A stretch of 5,423 nucleotides of DNA from the NCBI GenBank assembly GCA_023248505.1, contig JAHFEM010000171.1, positions 1 through 5,423 on the forward strand, written 5' to 3'. Source of the DNA: Nitrospirota bacterium. Its GTDB lineage: Bacteria > Nitrospirota > Nitrospiria > SBBL01 > Manganitrophaceae. The translations under genes were made by a program, and so were the position numbers. The notes beneath the pieces are model-generated. The model searched no databases. It was not told where the DNA came from and worked only from the letters and a program-made list of their open reading frames with translations. Shown one piece after another: positions 1 to 4,913 of this stretch; position 1 is the first letter of the stretch; the number at the start of each line of letters is the position of its first letter.

Positions 1-85
1 ATAAAGCCATTTTGTGATGGGGTTATCAATGGGAAGCGGCTCGGCTTGCGAGACGGCTCTTACGGCAGCGCATTGATTTGTTGCA

Positions 86-114
86 TTGACAATATGTAGC
101 CCATAGGATACAAT
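86..114 (+). promoter_or_regulatory. Near-consensus sigma-70-type promoter for the toxin-antitoxin module
   Basis: A perfect -35 box TTGACA (86-91) is followed by exactly 17 bases and a -10 box TACAAT (109-114, five of six consensus bases). The toxin ATG begins at 119, only four bases after the -10 box, so transcription should start at or just inside the start codon. The -35 box lies in a short palindrome, ATTG-A-CAAT (85-93), a possible operator half for autoregulation by the antitoxin. An AGGA (105-108) inside the spacer could be a ribosome binding site, but only for a transcript starting further upstream. Nothing else recognisable lies in positions 1-85. Confidence 0.7.
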
Positions 115-118
115 TCTC

Positions 119-409
119 ATGATCGAAACTCGCAAGACCGAAGTTTTCGCCCAGTGGCTCGACGGTCTGCGCGACATTCACGCAAGGGCACGCGTTCAGG
201 CCAGGATCGAGCGCCTGGCAGCGGGAAACGCGGGGGATGTCAAGCCCATTGGCGAAGGCGTCTCAGAGTTGCGGATCGATTATGGACCGGGATACCGGGT
301 GTACTTTACCAAATGCGGGCGCGAGGTGGTTATTCTTCTGGCGGGGGGTGATAAGAGCACTCAAACCCGTGATATCAAAACCGCCTTGCGCCTCGCACGT
401 AATCTTTAG
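119..409 (+). CDS. Type II toxin-antitoxin system toxin, RelE/HigB-like (addiction module killer protein family)
   Basis: This 96-residue protein belongs to the RelE/ParE superfamily branch annotated as addiction module killer protein. Family members are usually ribosome-dependent or general mRNA endonucleases that stop translation when not bound by antitoxin. The family pattern is clear: an N-terminal stretch around FAQWLDGLRD (10-19), a basic helix with RARVQARIERL (23-33), the core strand motif ELRIDYGPGYRVYF (50-63) and GGDKSTQ (76-82), followed by a C-terminal helix. Length is normal for the family and nothing is truncated. The ATG at 119 matches the usual MIE-type start. The stop codon overlaps the ribosome binding site of the antitoxin gene, so the two are co-expressed. 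Toxin-first order is typical of HigBA-like pairs. The family call is strong; the RNA target and cutting activity are inferred. Confidence 0.93.
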   Translation: MIETRKTEVFAQWLDGLRDIHARARVQARIERLAAGNAGDVKPIGEGVSELRIDYGPGYRVYFTKCGREVVILLAGGDKSTQTRDIKTALRLARNL

Positions 410-412
410 GAG
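408..412 (+). promoter_or_regulatory. Antitoxin ribosome binding site overlapping the toxin stop codon
   Basis: AGGAG at 408-412 lies six bases before the antitoxin ATG at 419 and shares two bases with the toxin TAG stop (407-409). This arrangement favours translational coupling, with ribosomes ending the toxin re-initiating on the antitoxin. It is the strongest Shine-Dalgarno site in the module, which would help keep antitoxin in excess. Confidence 0.8.
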
Positions 413-418
413 CATACG

Positions 419-718
419 ATGAAAAAAACCACGACCAGTCGCTATGACGTCGCCGAGCACCTCCGGACCCCAGAGGAAATGGCCGCCTATCTTGAGGCCT
501 GCTTTGAAGAGGCTAACGGCGATGCCGCTTTTATTGCCAAGGCGCTGGGGGACATTGCGCGTGCGAAGGGCATGGCACAGGTCGCCCGCGACGCGGGCCT
601 CTCCCGAGAAAGTCTTTACAAGGCGCTCTCCGGCGAGCGCAGCCCCGGCTTCGACACCATCCTCAAAGTAGTCGCAGCATTAGGATTGAAGTTACACGCT
701 GAAGCCAATCATCCCTGA
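419..718 (+). CDS. Type II toxin-antitoxin system antitoxin, HigA-like HTH protein (addiction module antidote family)
   Basis: This 99-residue protein is the partner of the upstream toxin. Proteins of this family bind and neutralise their RelE/HigB-like toxin and repress their own promoter. The N-terminal half carries the family pattern YDVAEHLRTPEEMAAYLEAC (9-28). A helix-turn-helix follows at about 51-73, with AQVARDAGLSRESLYKALSG, and then the C-terminal GFDTILKVVAALGLKLH (77-93). Length is typical and the frame is intact. It starts nine bases after the toxin stop, behind a good ribosome binding site. Autoregulation through the palindrome at the -35 box (85-93) is inferred from family behaviour. 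Confidence in the family is high; the precise operator is uncertain. Confidence 0.94.
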   Translation: MKKTTTSRYDVAEHLRTPEEMAAYLEACFEEANGDAAFIAKALGDIARAKGMAQVARDAGLSRESLYKALSGERSPGFDTILKVVAALGLKLHAEANHP

Positions 719-737
719 TTACTCGTCCAACCCATCG

Positions 738-777
738 CTTGTAAAAGATGGGGATCAGAGTACATTTTCTTTACAAG
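738..777. repeat. Inverted repeat CTTGTAAA-N24-TTTACAAG, operator-like or leader hairpin
   Basis: CTTGTAAA (738-745) and TTTACAAG (770-777) are perfect eight-base inverted copies separated by 24 bases. With one bulged A the stem gains two more pairs (GA 747-748 with TC 768-769). No T-run follows, so it is a poor terminator for the antitoxin gene. It overlaps a weak promoter candidate and lies directly before the ATG at 787, so it may be a binding site for a dimeric regulator or a leader hairpin. Confidence 0.55.
739..766 (+). promoter_or_regulatory. Weak candidate promoter for the small uncharacterised gene
   Basis: TTGTAA (739-744, four of six -35 consensus bases) and TACATT (761-766, four of six -10 bases) are separated by 16 bases. 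They predict a transcript start near 773 and a short leader before the ATG at 787. The -35 box overlaps the left arm of the inverted repeat and the predicted start overlaps the right arm, a layout that would suit repression. Match quality is modest and read-through from the antitoxin gene is an alternative. Confidence 0.35.
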
Positions 778-786
778 AAGACACTC

Positions 787-1029
787 ATGAACGATACCTC
801 CCCGGAAGTAGCGTCTCTTTTCAAGAGATTGATGATGAGCAAAACCGGACAAGAGCGGTTGAAGATGGGCTTTTCGATGTTCGAGATGGCCCGCAAACAG
901 GTGCTCGCTTCTATCGTCAACCAAAACCCAAACGCAGACCCAAGAGAAATCCGACAGAAACTCTTTCTTCGTTTTTACGGAAAAGATTTTACCCCTGAAG
1001 AATGTCAAAAGATCCTGGCCCAGATTTGA
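787..1029 (+). CDS. Small uncharacterised protein, about 80 residues
   Basis: I do not recognise a functional family, though its style resembles small conserved hypothetical proteins beginning MNDTSPEV. The ATG at 787 is preferred over the in-frame ATG at 748. It has an AGAAG ribosome binding site (776-780) at six-base spacing, whereas the 748 start would lie inside the inverted repeat and add 13 residues with no domain character. The protein is soluble and looks mostly helical, with no signal peptide or membrane segment. It has a basic, methionine-rich first half (FKRLMMSKTGQERLKMGFSMFEMARK) and a C-terminal half with NPNADPREIRQKLFLRFYGKDF. There are no cysteines and no obvious catalytic motif. 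It lies 68 bases after the antitoxin gene and 110 bases before the next operon, so it is probably its own unit. It appears less GC-rich than the genes to its right. A link to the toxin-antitoxin module is possible but unsupported. Confidence 0.7.
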   Translation: MNDTSPEVASLFKRLMMSKTGQERLKMGFSMFEMARKQVLASIVNQNPNADPREIRQKLFLRFYGKDFTPEECQKILAQI

Positions 1030-1066
1030 TCATGCGACAGTAGACTGCCCCTTCTCATTTCCCGCC

Positions 1067-1095
1067 TTGCACAAAGACAAAATCCAAAGTAAACT
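1067..1095 (+). promoter_or_regulatory. Weak candidate promoter for the DUF35 to meaB operon
   Basis: The 110-base gap before the DUF35 gene is more AT-rich than the coding sequence around it. The best promoter-like pair I find is TTGCAC (1067-1072, three of six -35 bases) and TAAACT (1090-1095, four of six -10 bases) with 17-base spacing. This would give a leader of roughly 37 bases. The match is weak; its position before a tightly packed four-gene run is the main support. Confidence 0.3.
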
Positions 1096-1129
1096 ATCTC
1101 CTATCAATTAGGGCGATCGCTACATTTTC

Positions 1130-1134
1130 GGAGG
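1130..1134 (+). promoter_or_regulatory. Strong ribosome binding site of the DUF35 gene
   Basis: GGAGG at 1130-1134, five bases before the ATG at 1140, fixes the start of the first gene in the operon. It is a better site than those of the next two genes, which have little Shine-Dalgarno sequence and probably rely on coupling. Confidence 0.8.
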
Positions 1135-1139
1135 CACCC

Positions 1140-1628
1140 ATGGCCAAAAAAATCCGTCTTCCCGAAACAGACGAAGGCACCGTCCTCTACAACATCGATC
1201 CGATCATTATGAAATGGCATTACGAGATCGACTACCTCCACTCTTATGCCCAGGACTCCCCCTTCTTTGCCGGTCTGTCGAAGGGAAAACTCCTCGGGAG
1301 CGTCTGCACAAAATGCAAGACGAAGTACGCCACCCCGCGCGCCCACTGCATGGAATGCGGCGCTGCGACCGATTGGATCGAGCTACCGCTCGAAGGGAAA
1401 GTCCATACCCACACCACCTGTTACTTCGGCGGCGAGGCTTTTTTGAAGGAGACGCCGTTCACGCTCATCCTGGTGGAATTTCGCGGGTTCGACACCCTCT
1501 TCCTCTCGCGATTGGCCGGGGTGGAGCCGGATGAAGCCAAAATCGGGATGCCGGTGCAGGCGCAGTTTCTCCGGAACAGCAAGTTCAAGGCGACCGACGT
1601 CTACTTTGTCCCGAAGGAAGAAAAGTAA
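1140..1628 (+). CDS. Zn-ribbon domain-containing OB-fold protein (DUF35 family)
   Basis: This 162-residue protein has the two-part layout of DUF35 proteins. A rubredoxin-like zinc ribbon has cysteines C56-x2-C59 and C70-x2-C73, and an OB-fold domain spans about 85-150 (GKVHTHT start, LILVEFRG strand, IGMPVQAQF end). Family members partner thiolase-like or acyl-CoA-handling enzymes; examples are the acetoacetyl-CoA thiolase/HMG-CoA synthase bridging protein of archaea and ChsH2-type hydratase subunits. The OB fold helps bind CoA. All four zinc ligands are present and length is normal. No thiolase gene lies beside it; instead an acyl-CoA dehydrogenase follows one gene later. It opens a compact operon and its stop is five bases before the next ATG. 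Family is firm, partner and substrate unknown. Confidence 0.9.
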   Translation: MAKKIRLPETDEGTVLYNIDPIIMKWHYEIDYLHSYAQDSPFFAGLSKGKLLGSVCTKCKTKYATPRAHCMECGAATDWIELPLEGKVHTHTTCYFGGEAFLKETPFTLILVEFRGFDTLFLSRLAGVEPDEAKIGMPVQAQFLRNSKFKATDVYFVPKEEK

Positions 1629-1633
1629 CGGCG

Positions 1634-2197
1634 ATGGACAAGATCAGCGACATTGCGGCCGACATCTTCGACCGTCTTAAAAAATGGAATAAGAAAAAGA
1701 TCGCGCAAGAGCGAAAAGAGGTCGGCCGGTATCTTCTCAAACAACTCTTCAATCAGATTCCGGGCGCCAGCGCCGTCGCGGCGCTTTTGGTCGGAGGCTG
1801 GGTCGCCTCCACCTTCACCACCTCGCCGATCACGGCGACGCTCGCCTCCTGGGGGTTGATGAAAGGGGGGACCCGGGTCGTCAGCGGCGGCACGTATCGA
1901 TTCTTATCGGTCCTCCTCCCCCTCTTCGCGGCCGGGACCACCGCCTATTCGGTTCAGAAGCTGCTGAGATATTTCCGCGAAAAAGAGATGGAGCGAAACA
2001 AAGTGCTCGCGGGGCAACTGGGAGGGGAACTTCAAGCGGCGCTGCATGCCAAGCTCGATCTTCTCGCGAGAGCGAGGGAGGCCGGTCTTTTGTCCGAGAA
2101 TGAATATTTCACCAAGAAAGCCAACCTCTACCAGACCTACTCCCGAAAACTTCCCGAAAAAGTTCGGGAGCTCATCATCAACAAACTGGCGGGGTAA
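1634..2197 (+). CDS. Uncharacterised membrane protein with a SHOCT-like C-terminal segment
   Basis: I do not recognise this 187-residue protein. The first 40 residues are strongly basic and helical (DRLKKWNKKKIAQERKEVGR at 13-32). Two hydrophobic stretches follow, about 44-76 (ASAVAALLVGGWVAS and onward) and about 90-108 (FLSVLLPLFAAGTTAYSV), consistent with two or three membrane segments. The C-terminal part is charged and soluble. Residues 142-165 (LLARAREAGLLSENEYFTKKANLY) have the 'L..L...G.IT..EF..KK..L' look of the SHOCT short helical domain often found at the ends of membrane proteins. There is no signal-peptide cleavage site or enzyme motif. It lies 5 bases after the DUF35 gene and 6 before the dehydrogenase gene, so it is almost certainly co-transcribed with both. 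It could be an inner-membrane scaffold, but that is speculation. Confidence 0.8.
   Translation: MDKISDIAADIFDRLKKWNKKKIAQERKEVGRYLLKQLFNQIPGASAVAALLVGGWVASTFTTSPITATLASWGLMKGGTRVVSGGTYRFLSVLLPLFAAGTTAYSVQKLLRYFREKEMERNKVLAGQLGGELQAALHAKLDLLARAREAGLLSENEYFTKKANLYQTYSRKLPEKVRELIINKLAG
2140..2170 (+). repeat. Inverted repeat at the 3' end of the membrane protein gene
   Basis: CTCCCGAA (2140-2147) and TTCGGGAG (2163-2170) form a perfect eight-base stem. Three inner pairs (CTT 2150-2152 with AAG 2160-2162) are possible across a two-base bulge. The hairpin ends 33 bases before the acyl-CoA dehydrogenase start and has no T-run, so it is not a terminator. It lies inside coding sequence; a role in tuning downstream translation or mRNA decay is possible but unproven. 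Confidence 0.4.
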
Positions 2198-2203
2198 CGT
2201 TCG

Positions 2204-3346
2204 ATGATCGACTTCGACCTCACCGAAGAGCAAAAACTCCTTCAGCAGACGATCCGGGAGTTTGCCGCCGCCGAGATTGCGCCGGGGGCGGCGGAGCGGG
2301 ACGAAACGATGCGATTCCCGCACGAGTTGATCCCCAAGATGGCGGCCCTCAAACTTCTCGGCATCGCCATCCCGGAGGAATACGGCGGAGCGGGCCTCGG
2401 CGCGATGGAGGCGGCGATCATTCTGGAAGAGATCGCGCGGGTCGACGGCGCCACGGCGCTGATCGTCGCTTCGCACAACGCCCTCTGCACGATGCACCTC
2501 TACCGTTTTGGAAACGAAGCGCAGCGGCGGCGATACGTCGTCCCGCTGGCCCAAGGAGAGAAGCTCGGCGCGTGGGCCCTCACCGAGCCGGCGTCGGGCT
2601 CCGACGCCGCGGCGATGGAGACCACGGCGAGCCTCGAGGGAGATCACTGGGTCCTCGATGGAGGCAAGCTCTTCATCACACAAGGCTCGACGGCCGGCGT
2701 TTACGTGATCATGGCTTCGACCGATCGGAGCAAAGGGGCGCACGGCATCTCCGCCTTCGTCGTCGAGCGCGGCGCCCCCGGGCTCACCGTCGGAAAGGTC
2801 GAAAAGAAACTCGGCGTCCGCGCCTCCGATACCGCGGCGCTTCATTTCGATCATCTCAAGGCGCCGAAAGAAAATATCATCGGGACCCTTCATCACGGCT
2901 TTCAGGACGTCCTTCAGATTTTAGATGGGGGCCGGATCGGCATCGGGGCGATGGCGGTCGGCCTCGCGCGCGCCGCGCTGGAAGACTCGATCAAATATGC
3001 AAAAGAGCGAAAGCAGTTCGGCCAACCGCTCGGCGACTTCCAAGCGATCCAATGGAAGCTCTCCGATATGGCGGCTGAGATCGACGCCGCGCGGCTCCTC
3101 GTCTACCGGGCCGCCCTTCTGAAGGACGCGGGGGAAGAATTTAAGCAGGCCGCCTCGGAGGCGAAACTCTTTGCATCGGAGGTCGCCATGCGGACGACCA
3201 CCCAGGCGATCCAGATCCACGGCGGCTCCGGCTATCTGAAGGACTATCCGGTGGAGCGCTACTTCCGCGATGCGAAGCTCTGTGAGATCGGCGAAGGGAC
3301 CTCTGAGATGCAGAGGAGAGTCATTGCAAAGACGCTCCTTGAGTAA
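2204..3346 (+). CDS. Acyl-CoA dehydrogenase (FAD-dependent)
   Basis: This 380-residue protein is a complete member of the cytosolic acyl-CoA dehydrogenase family, which oxidises acyl-CoA to trans-2-enoyl-CoA and passes electrons through FAD to electron-transfer flavoprotein. It has the N-terminal helical domain (about 6-118), the middle beta domain with signature [13 protein letters not shown] (125-137), and the C-terminal helical domain. The last carries DGGRIGIGA (241-249), the FAD-contacting [12 protein letters not shown] (269-280) and the second signature from Q337 to D356 (QIHGGSGY...YFRD). The catalytic base is E364 in GEGTSEMQ, the position used by short- and medium-chain enzymes. Overall style is closest to short-chain or branched-chain acyl-CoA dehydrogenases; substrate cannot be set from sequence alone. 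The start has little Shine-Dalgarno sequence and lies 6 bases after the previous stop. The MeaB gene overlaps its 3' end, hinting at propionate or branched-chain amino acid catabolism. Confidence 0.96.
   Translation: MIDFDLTEEQKLLQQTIREFAAAEIAPGAAERDETMRFPHELIPKMAALKLLGIAIPEEYGGAGLGAMEAAIILEEIARVDGATALIVASHNALCTMHLYRFGNEAQRRRYVVPLAQGEKLGAWALTEPASGSDAAAMETTASLEGDHWVLDGGKLFITQGSTAGVYVIMASTDRSKGAHGISAFVVERGAPGLTVGKVEKKLGVRASDTAALHFDHLKAPKENIIGTLHHGFQDVLQILDGGRIGIGAMAVGLARAALEDSIKYAKERKQFGQPLGDFQAIQWKLSDMAAEIDAARLLVYRAALLKDAGEEFKQAASEAKLFASEVAMRTTTQAIQIHGGSGYLKDYPVERYFRDAKLCEIGEGTSEMQRRVIAKTLLE
3314..3318 (+). promoter_or_regulatory. meaB: Ribosome binding site selecting a TTG start for meaB
   Basis: AGGAG (3314-3318), within GAGGAGAG inside the end of the dehydrogenase gene, is five bases before TTG at 3324. 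The upstream in-frame ATG at 3270 has only a distant GTGGAG, and its extra 18 residues are an out-of-frame reading of the conserved dehydrogenase C-terminus. A second TTG at 3339 has no ribosome binding site at a usable distance. TTG 3324 is therefore the best start. Confidence 0.75.
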
Positions 3347-4256
3347 AGCGGATTGGATTCGGCAAATTTTAAAGGGCGACGTCCGATCGGCCTCGCGCCT
3401 GCTGACCCTCGTTGAGAATCAGGATCGGGCGGCCCGTCCCCTCTTAAAAGCCCTCTTCCGCCACACCGGCAAAGCAAGCCTGATCGGGATCACCGGTCCG
3501 GCCGGCGCCGGAAAAAGCACCCTCATCAATCAAATGATTACCCTCTTTCGAAGAGAAGGGCGATCGGTCGGCGTGCTGGCGGTCGATCCGACCAGCCCCC
3601 TCTCCGGGGGAGCGATTCTCGGCGATCGCCTCCGGATGCACCCCCACTTTCTCGACCGAGCGGTTTTTATCCGAAGCCTCGCCACGCGGGGCGCGTGGGG
3701 AGGGATCAGCCCGGCCCTCTTCGATGCGATCCATGTCCTCGATGCGATGGGAAAAGAGATCATCTTGATCGAGACGGTCGGCGTCGGCCAAGACGAAGTG
3801 GAGATCGCGCGCTTGGCCGATGTGGTCGTGCTGCTCCTCTCCCCCGGCATGGGAGACGAGGTGCAGATGATGAAGGCGGGCCTTCTCGAAATCGGCGACG
3901 TGGCGGCTGTGAATAAAGGAGATCGGCGGGAGTCGCGTGAGCTGCACCACCAGCTTCAGGAAACGATTCGCGATCGCCCTCTCCTCAAAATCTCCGCGGA
4001 GAAAGGAACGGGCGTTCCTTCCCTCTTTTCCGAAATTGAAAAGGCGTTGGCCAAGCAGGCGTTACGGCATGCGAGACGGAAAACCTTTATCGAAGCGGAG
4101 CTACGGACCCGTTTGAGGGAGATCCTCGGAGAAACCATTTTCGGGACTTCTTTTAATGAGGGGGAGATCGAGGCGATTCTTCTTAGAAAGCGGGACCCTT
4201 ATGGGTTGGTTCGGTCGTGGATCAAAAAGGCTAGGACTTTTTCTTTAATTCCATGA
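3324..4256 (+). CDS. meaB: MeaB, methylmalonyl-CoA mutase-associated G3E-family GTPase chaperone
   Basis: From the TTG start this is a 310-residue protein with all MeaB/ArgK motifs. MeaB docks on B12-dependent acyl-CoA mutases, gates delivery of adenosylcobalamin and protects or reactivates the enzyme at the cost of GTP. Visible are the N-terminal helix ending LLTLVEN (26-32), P-loop GPAGAGKS (58-65), switch region [16 protein letters not shown] (87-102), TRGAWGG (121-127), the [13 protein letters not shown] segment (150-162), [17 protein letters not shown] (170-186) and the base-recognition motif NKGD (197-200, where NKAD is common). The C-terminal dimerisation helices end with DPYG near the stop. 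The gene overlaps the dehydrogenase by 23 bases in another frame, so the two are translationally linked. No mutase gene is in the window, so the client could be methylmalonyl-CoA, ethylmalonyl-CoA or isobutyryl-CoA mutase. Its 3' end overlaps mglA tail to tail by 26 bases. Confidence 0.95.
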   Translation: MQRRSLSKADWIRQILKGDVRSASRLLTLVENQDRAARPLLKALFRHTGKASLIGITGPAGAGKSTLINQMITLFRREGRSVGVLAVDPTSPLSGGAILGDRLRMHPHFLDRAVFIRSLATRGAWGGISPALFDAIHVLDAMGKEIILIETVGVGQDEVEIARLADVVVLLLSPGMGDEVQMMKAGLLEIGDVAAVNKGDRRESRELHHQLQETIRDRPLLKISAEKGTGVPSLFSEIEKALAKQALRHARRKTFIEAELRTRLREILGETIFGTSFNEGEIEAILLRKRDPYGLVRSWIKKARTFSLIP

Positions 4257-4818
4257 TGACCGTCTTGGCGAGCTCTTTCAATGTATCAAAAACACCTTTC
4301 CCCGTCGCAGCCACCCCTTCGAAGTAGGGAACATTGCGGGGATTGAGAACGCGATTGAGCTCTTCGAGCGGCACCACATTCGGCAGATCGCGCTTATTGT
4401 ACTGGATGACAAAGGGCATCGCATCCAGATTCAAGCCCTGATCTTTCAAATTCTTCCGCAGATTATCCAAGCTTTCGATATTGGCTTCCATCCGTTCCAC
4501 CTGAGAATCGGCGACAAAAATCACCCCGTCGACCCCCCGCAAAATGAGCTTTCGGCTCGCATCGTAAAAGACCTGCCCCGGGACGGTATAGAGATGGAAC
4601 CGGACCTTGAAGCCTTTAATACTTCCAAGCGCCAGCGGGAGAAAATCAAAGAAGAGCGTCCGCTCCGTCTCGGTGGCCAATGAGATCATCTTCCCCTTGC
4701 TGTCCGGATTGGTCTTTTTGTAGATATAGATGAGGTTGGTCGTCTTGCCGCAAAGACCGGGGCCGTAATAGACGATCTTACAGTTGATCTCACGGGCCGA
4801 GTAATTAATAAACGACAT
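4231..4818 (-). CDS. mglA: MglA, Ras-like small GTPase of the cell polarity and motility switch
   Basis: This is a full-length 195-residue MglA, the same length as the Myxococcus xanthus protein as I recall it. In its GTP form MglA sits at the leading pole and recruits motility machinery; its partner MglB is a GTPase-activating protein. Motifs are the P-loop GPGLCGKT (19-26), switch I TETERT with R53 and T54, switch II TVPGQ (78-82) and the base-recognition motif NKRD (141-144). T78 replaces the aspartate normal in the Ras DxxG motif, a hallmark of the bacterial MglA group. Catalytic R53 and Q82 are kept. [20 protein letters not shown] (73-92) is the family's most conserved block. The ATG at 4818 has only a partial ribosome binding site (AGG six bases before it). 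It follows mglB on the same strand after a 291-base spacer. Relatives also control type IV pilus polarity, so gliding itself is not implied. Confidence 0.96.
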   Translation of the reverse strand: MSFINYSAREINCKIVYYGPGLCGKTTNLIYIYKKTNPDSKGKMISLATETERTLFFDFLPLALGSIKGFKVRFHLYTVPGQVFYDASRKLILRGVDGVIFVADSQVERMEANIESLDNLRKNLKDQGLNLDAMPFVIQYNKRDLPNVVPLEELNRVLNPRNVPYFEGVAATGKGVFDTLKELAKTVIMELKKKS

Positions 4819-4846
4819 GATGAACCTGCATAGCGCGTCCCACTCT

Positions 4847-4862
4847 CCGCCGTTTTCGGCGG
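4847..4862. repeat. Short perfect hairpin in the mglA leader
   Basis: CCGCCG (4847-4852) and CGGCGG (4857-4862) form a six-base GC stem with a four-base TTTT (or AAAA) loop. It lies 28 bases upstream of the mglA start. No T-run follows on either strand, so it is not an intrinsic terminator. On an mglA transcript it would be a stable leader hairpin near the ribosome binding region. Confidence 0.45.
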
Positions 4863-4885
4863 GTCAGACGCGAGGATTTAAATAG

Positions 4886-4913
4886 GGAACTTCTCATTTC
4901 AGGTCGAAGTTCC
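4886..4913. repeat. Eight-base inverted repeat in the mglB-mglA spacer
   Basis: GGAACTTC (4886-4893) and GAAGTTCC (4906-4913) are perfect inverted copies with a 12-base loop. A G-T wobble and an A-T pair extend the stem outward. On the mglA-sense strand it is followed by CTATTTAAAT, too poor in uninterrupted T for a clear terminator. It could be a weak terminator or attenuator for mglB, or an operator at the mglA promoter. Confidence 0.45.

Noticed and set aside
1..118. Possible attachment site, small RNA or hairpin in the left-edge intergenic region
   Set aside because: Apart from the promoter at 86-114, I find only short imperfect repeats around AAGC/GCTT and CAATG/CATTG, none long enough to support.
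748..786. Longer version of the small gene starting at ATG 748
   Set aside because: That start lies inside the inverted repeat, lacks a clear ribosome binding site and adds 13 residues with no domain character; ATG 787 has AGAAG at good spacing.
1904..2896. Long minus-strand open frame (330 codons) antisense to the membrane protein and dehydrogenase genes
   Set aside because: Its arginine-, glycine- and glutamate-rich product has no family pattern and mirrors the codons of a GC-rich gene that is certain on the other strand.
2572..3078. Second plus-strand frame (168 codons) within the dehydrogenase gene
   Set aside because: Extremely arginine-rich and out of frame with an intact, well-conserved enzyme, so it is a compositional shadow.
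3444..3950. Minus-strand open frame (168 codons) antisense to meaB
   Set aside because: It lies entirely opposite the conserved GTPase motifs of meaB and its product is low-complexity in the way of reverse-strand shadows.
4224..4242. Inverted repeat AAAAAG-N7-CTTTTT at the meaB/mglA junction as a bidirectional terminator
   Set aside because: The stem is nearly all A-T and only six pairs, too weak for an intrinsic terminator, and it encodes the lysine-rich MglA tail.
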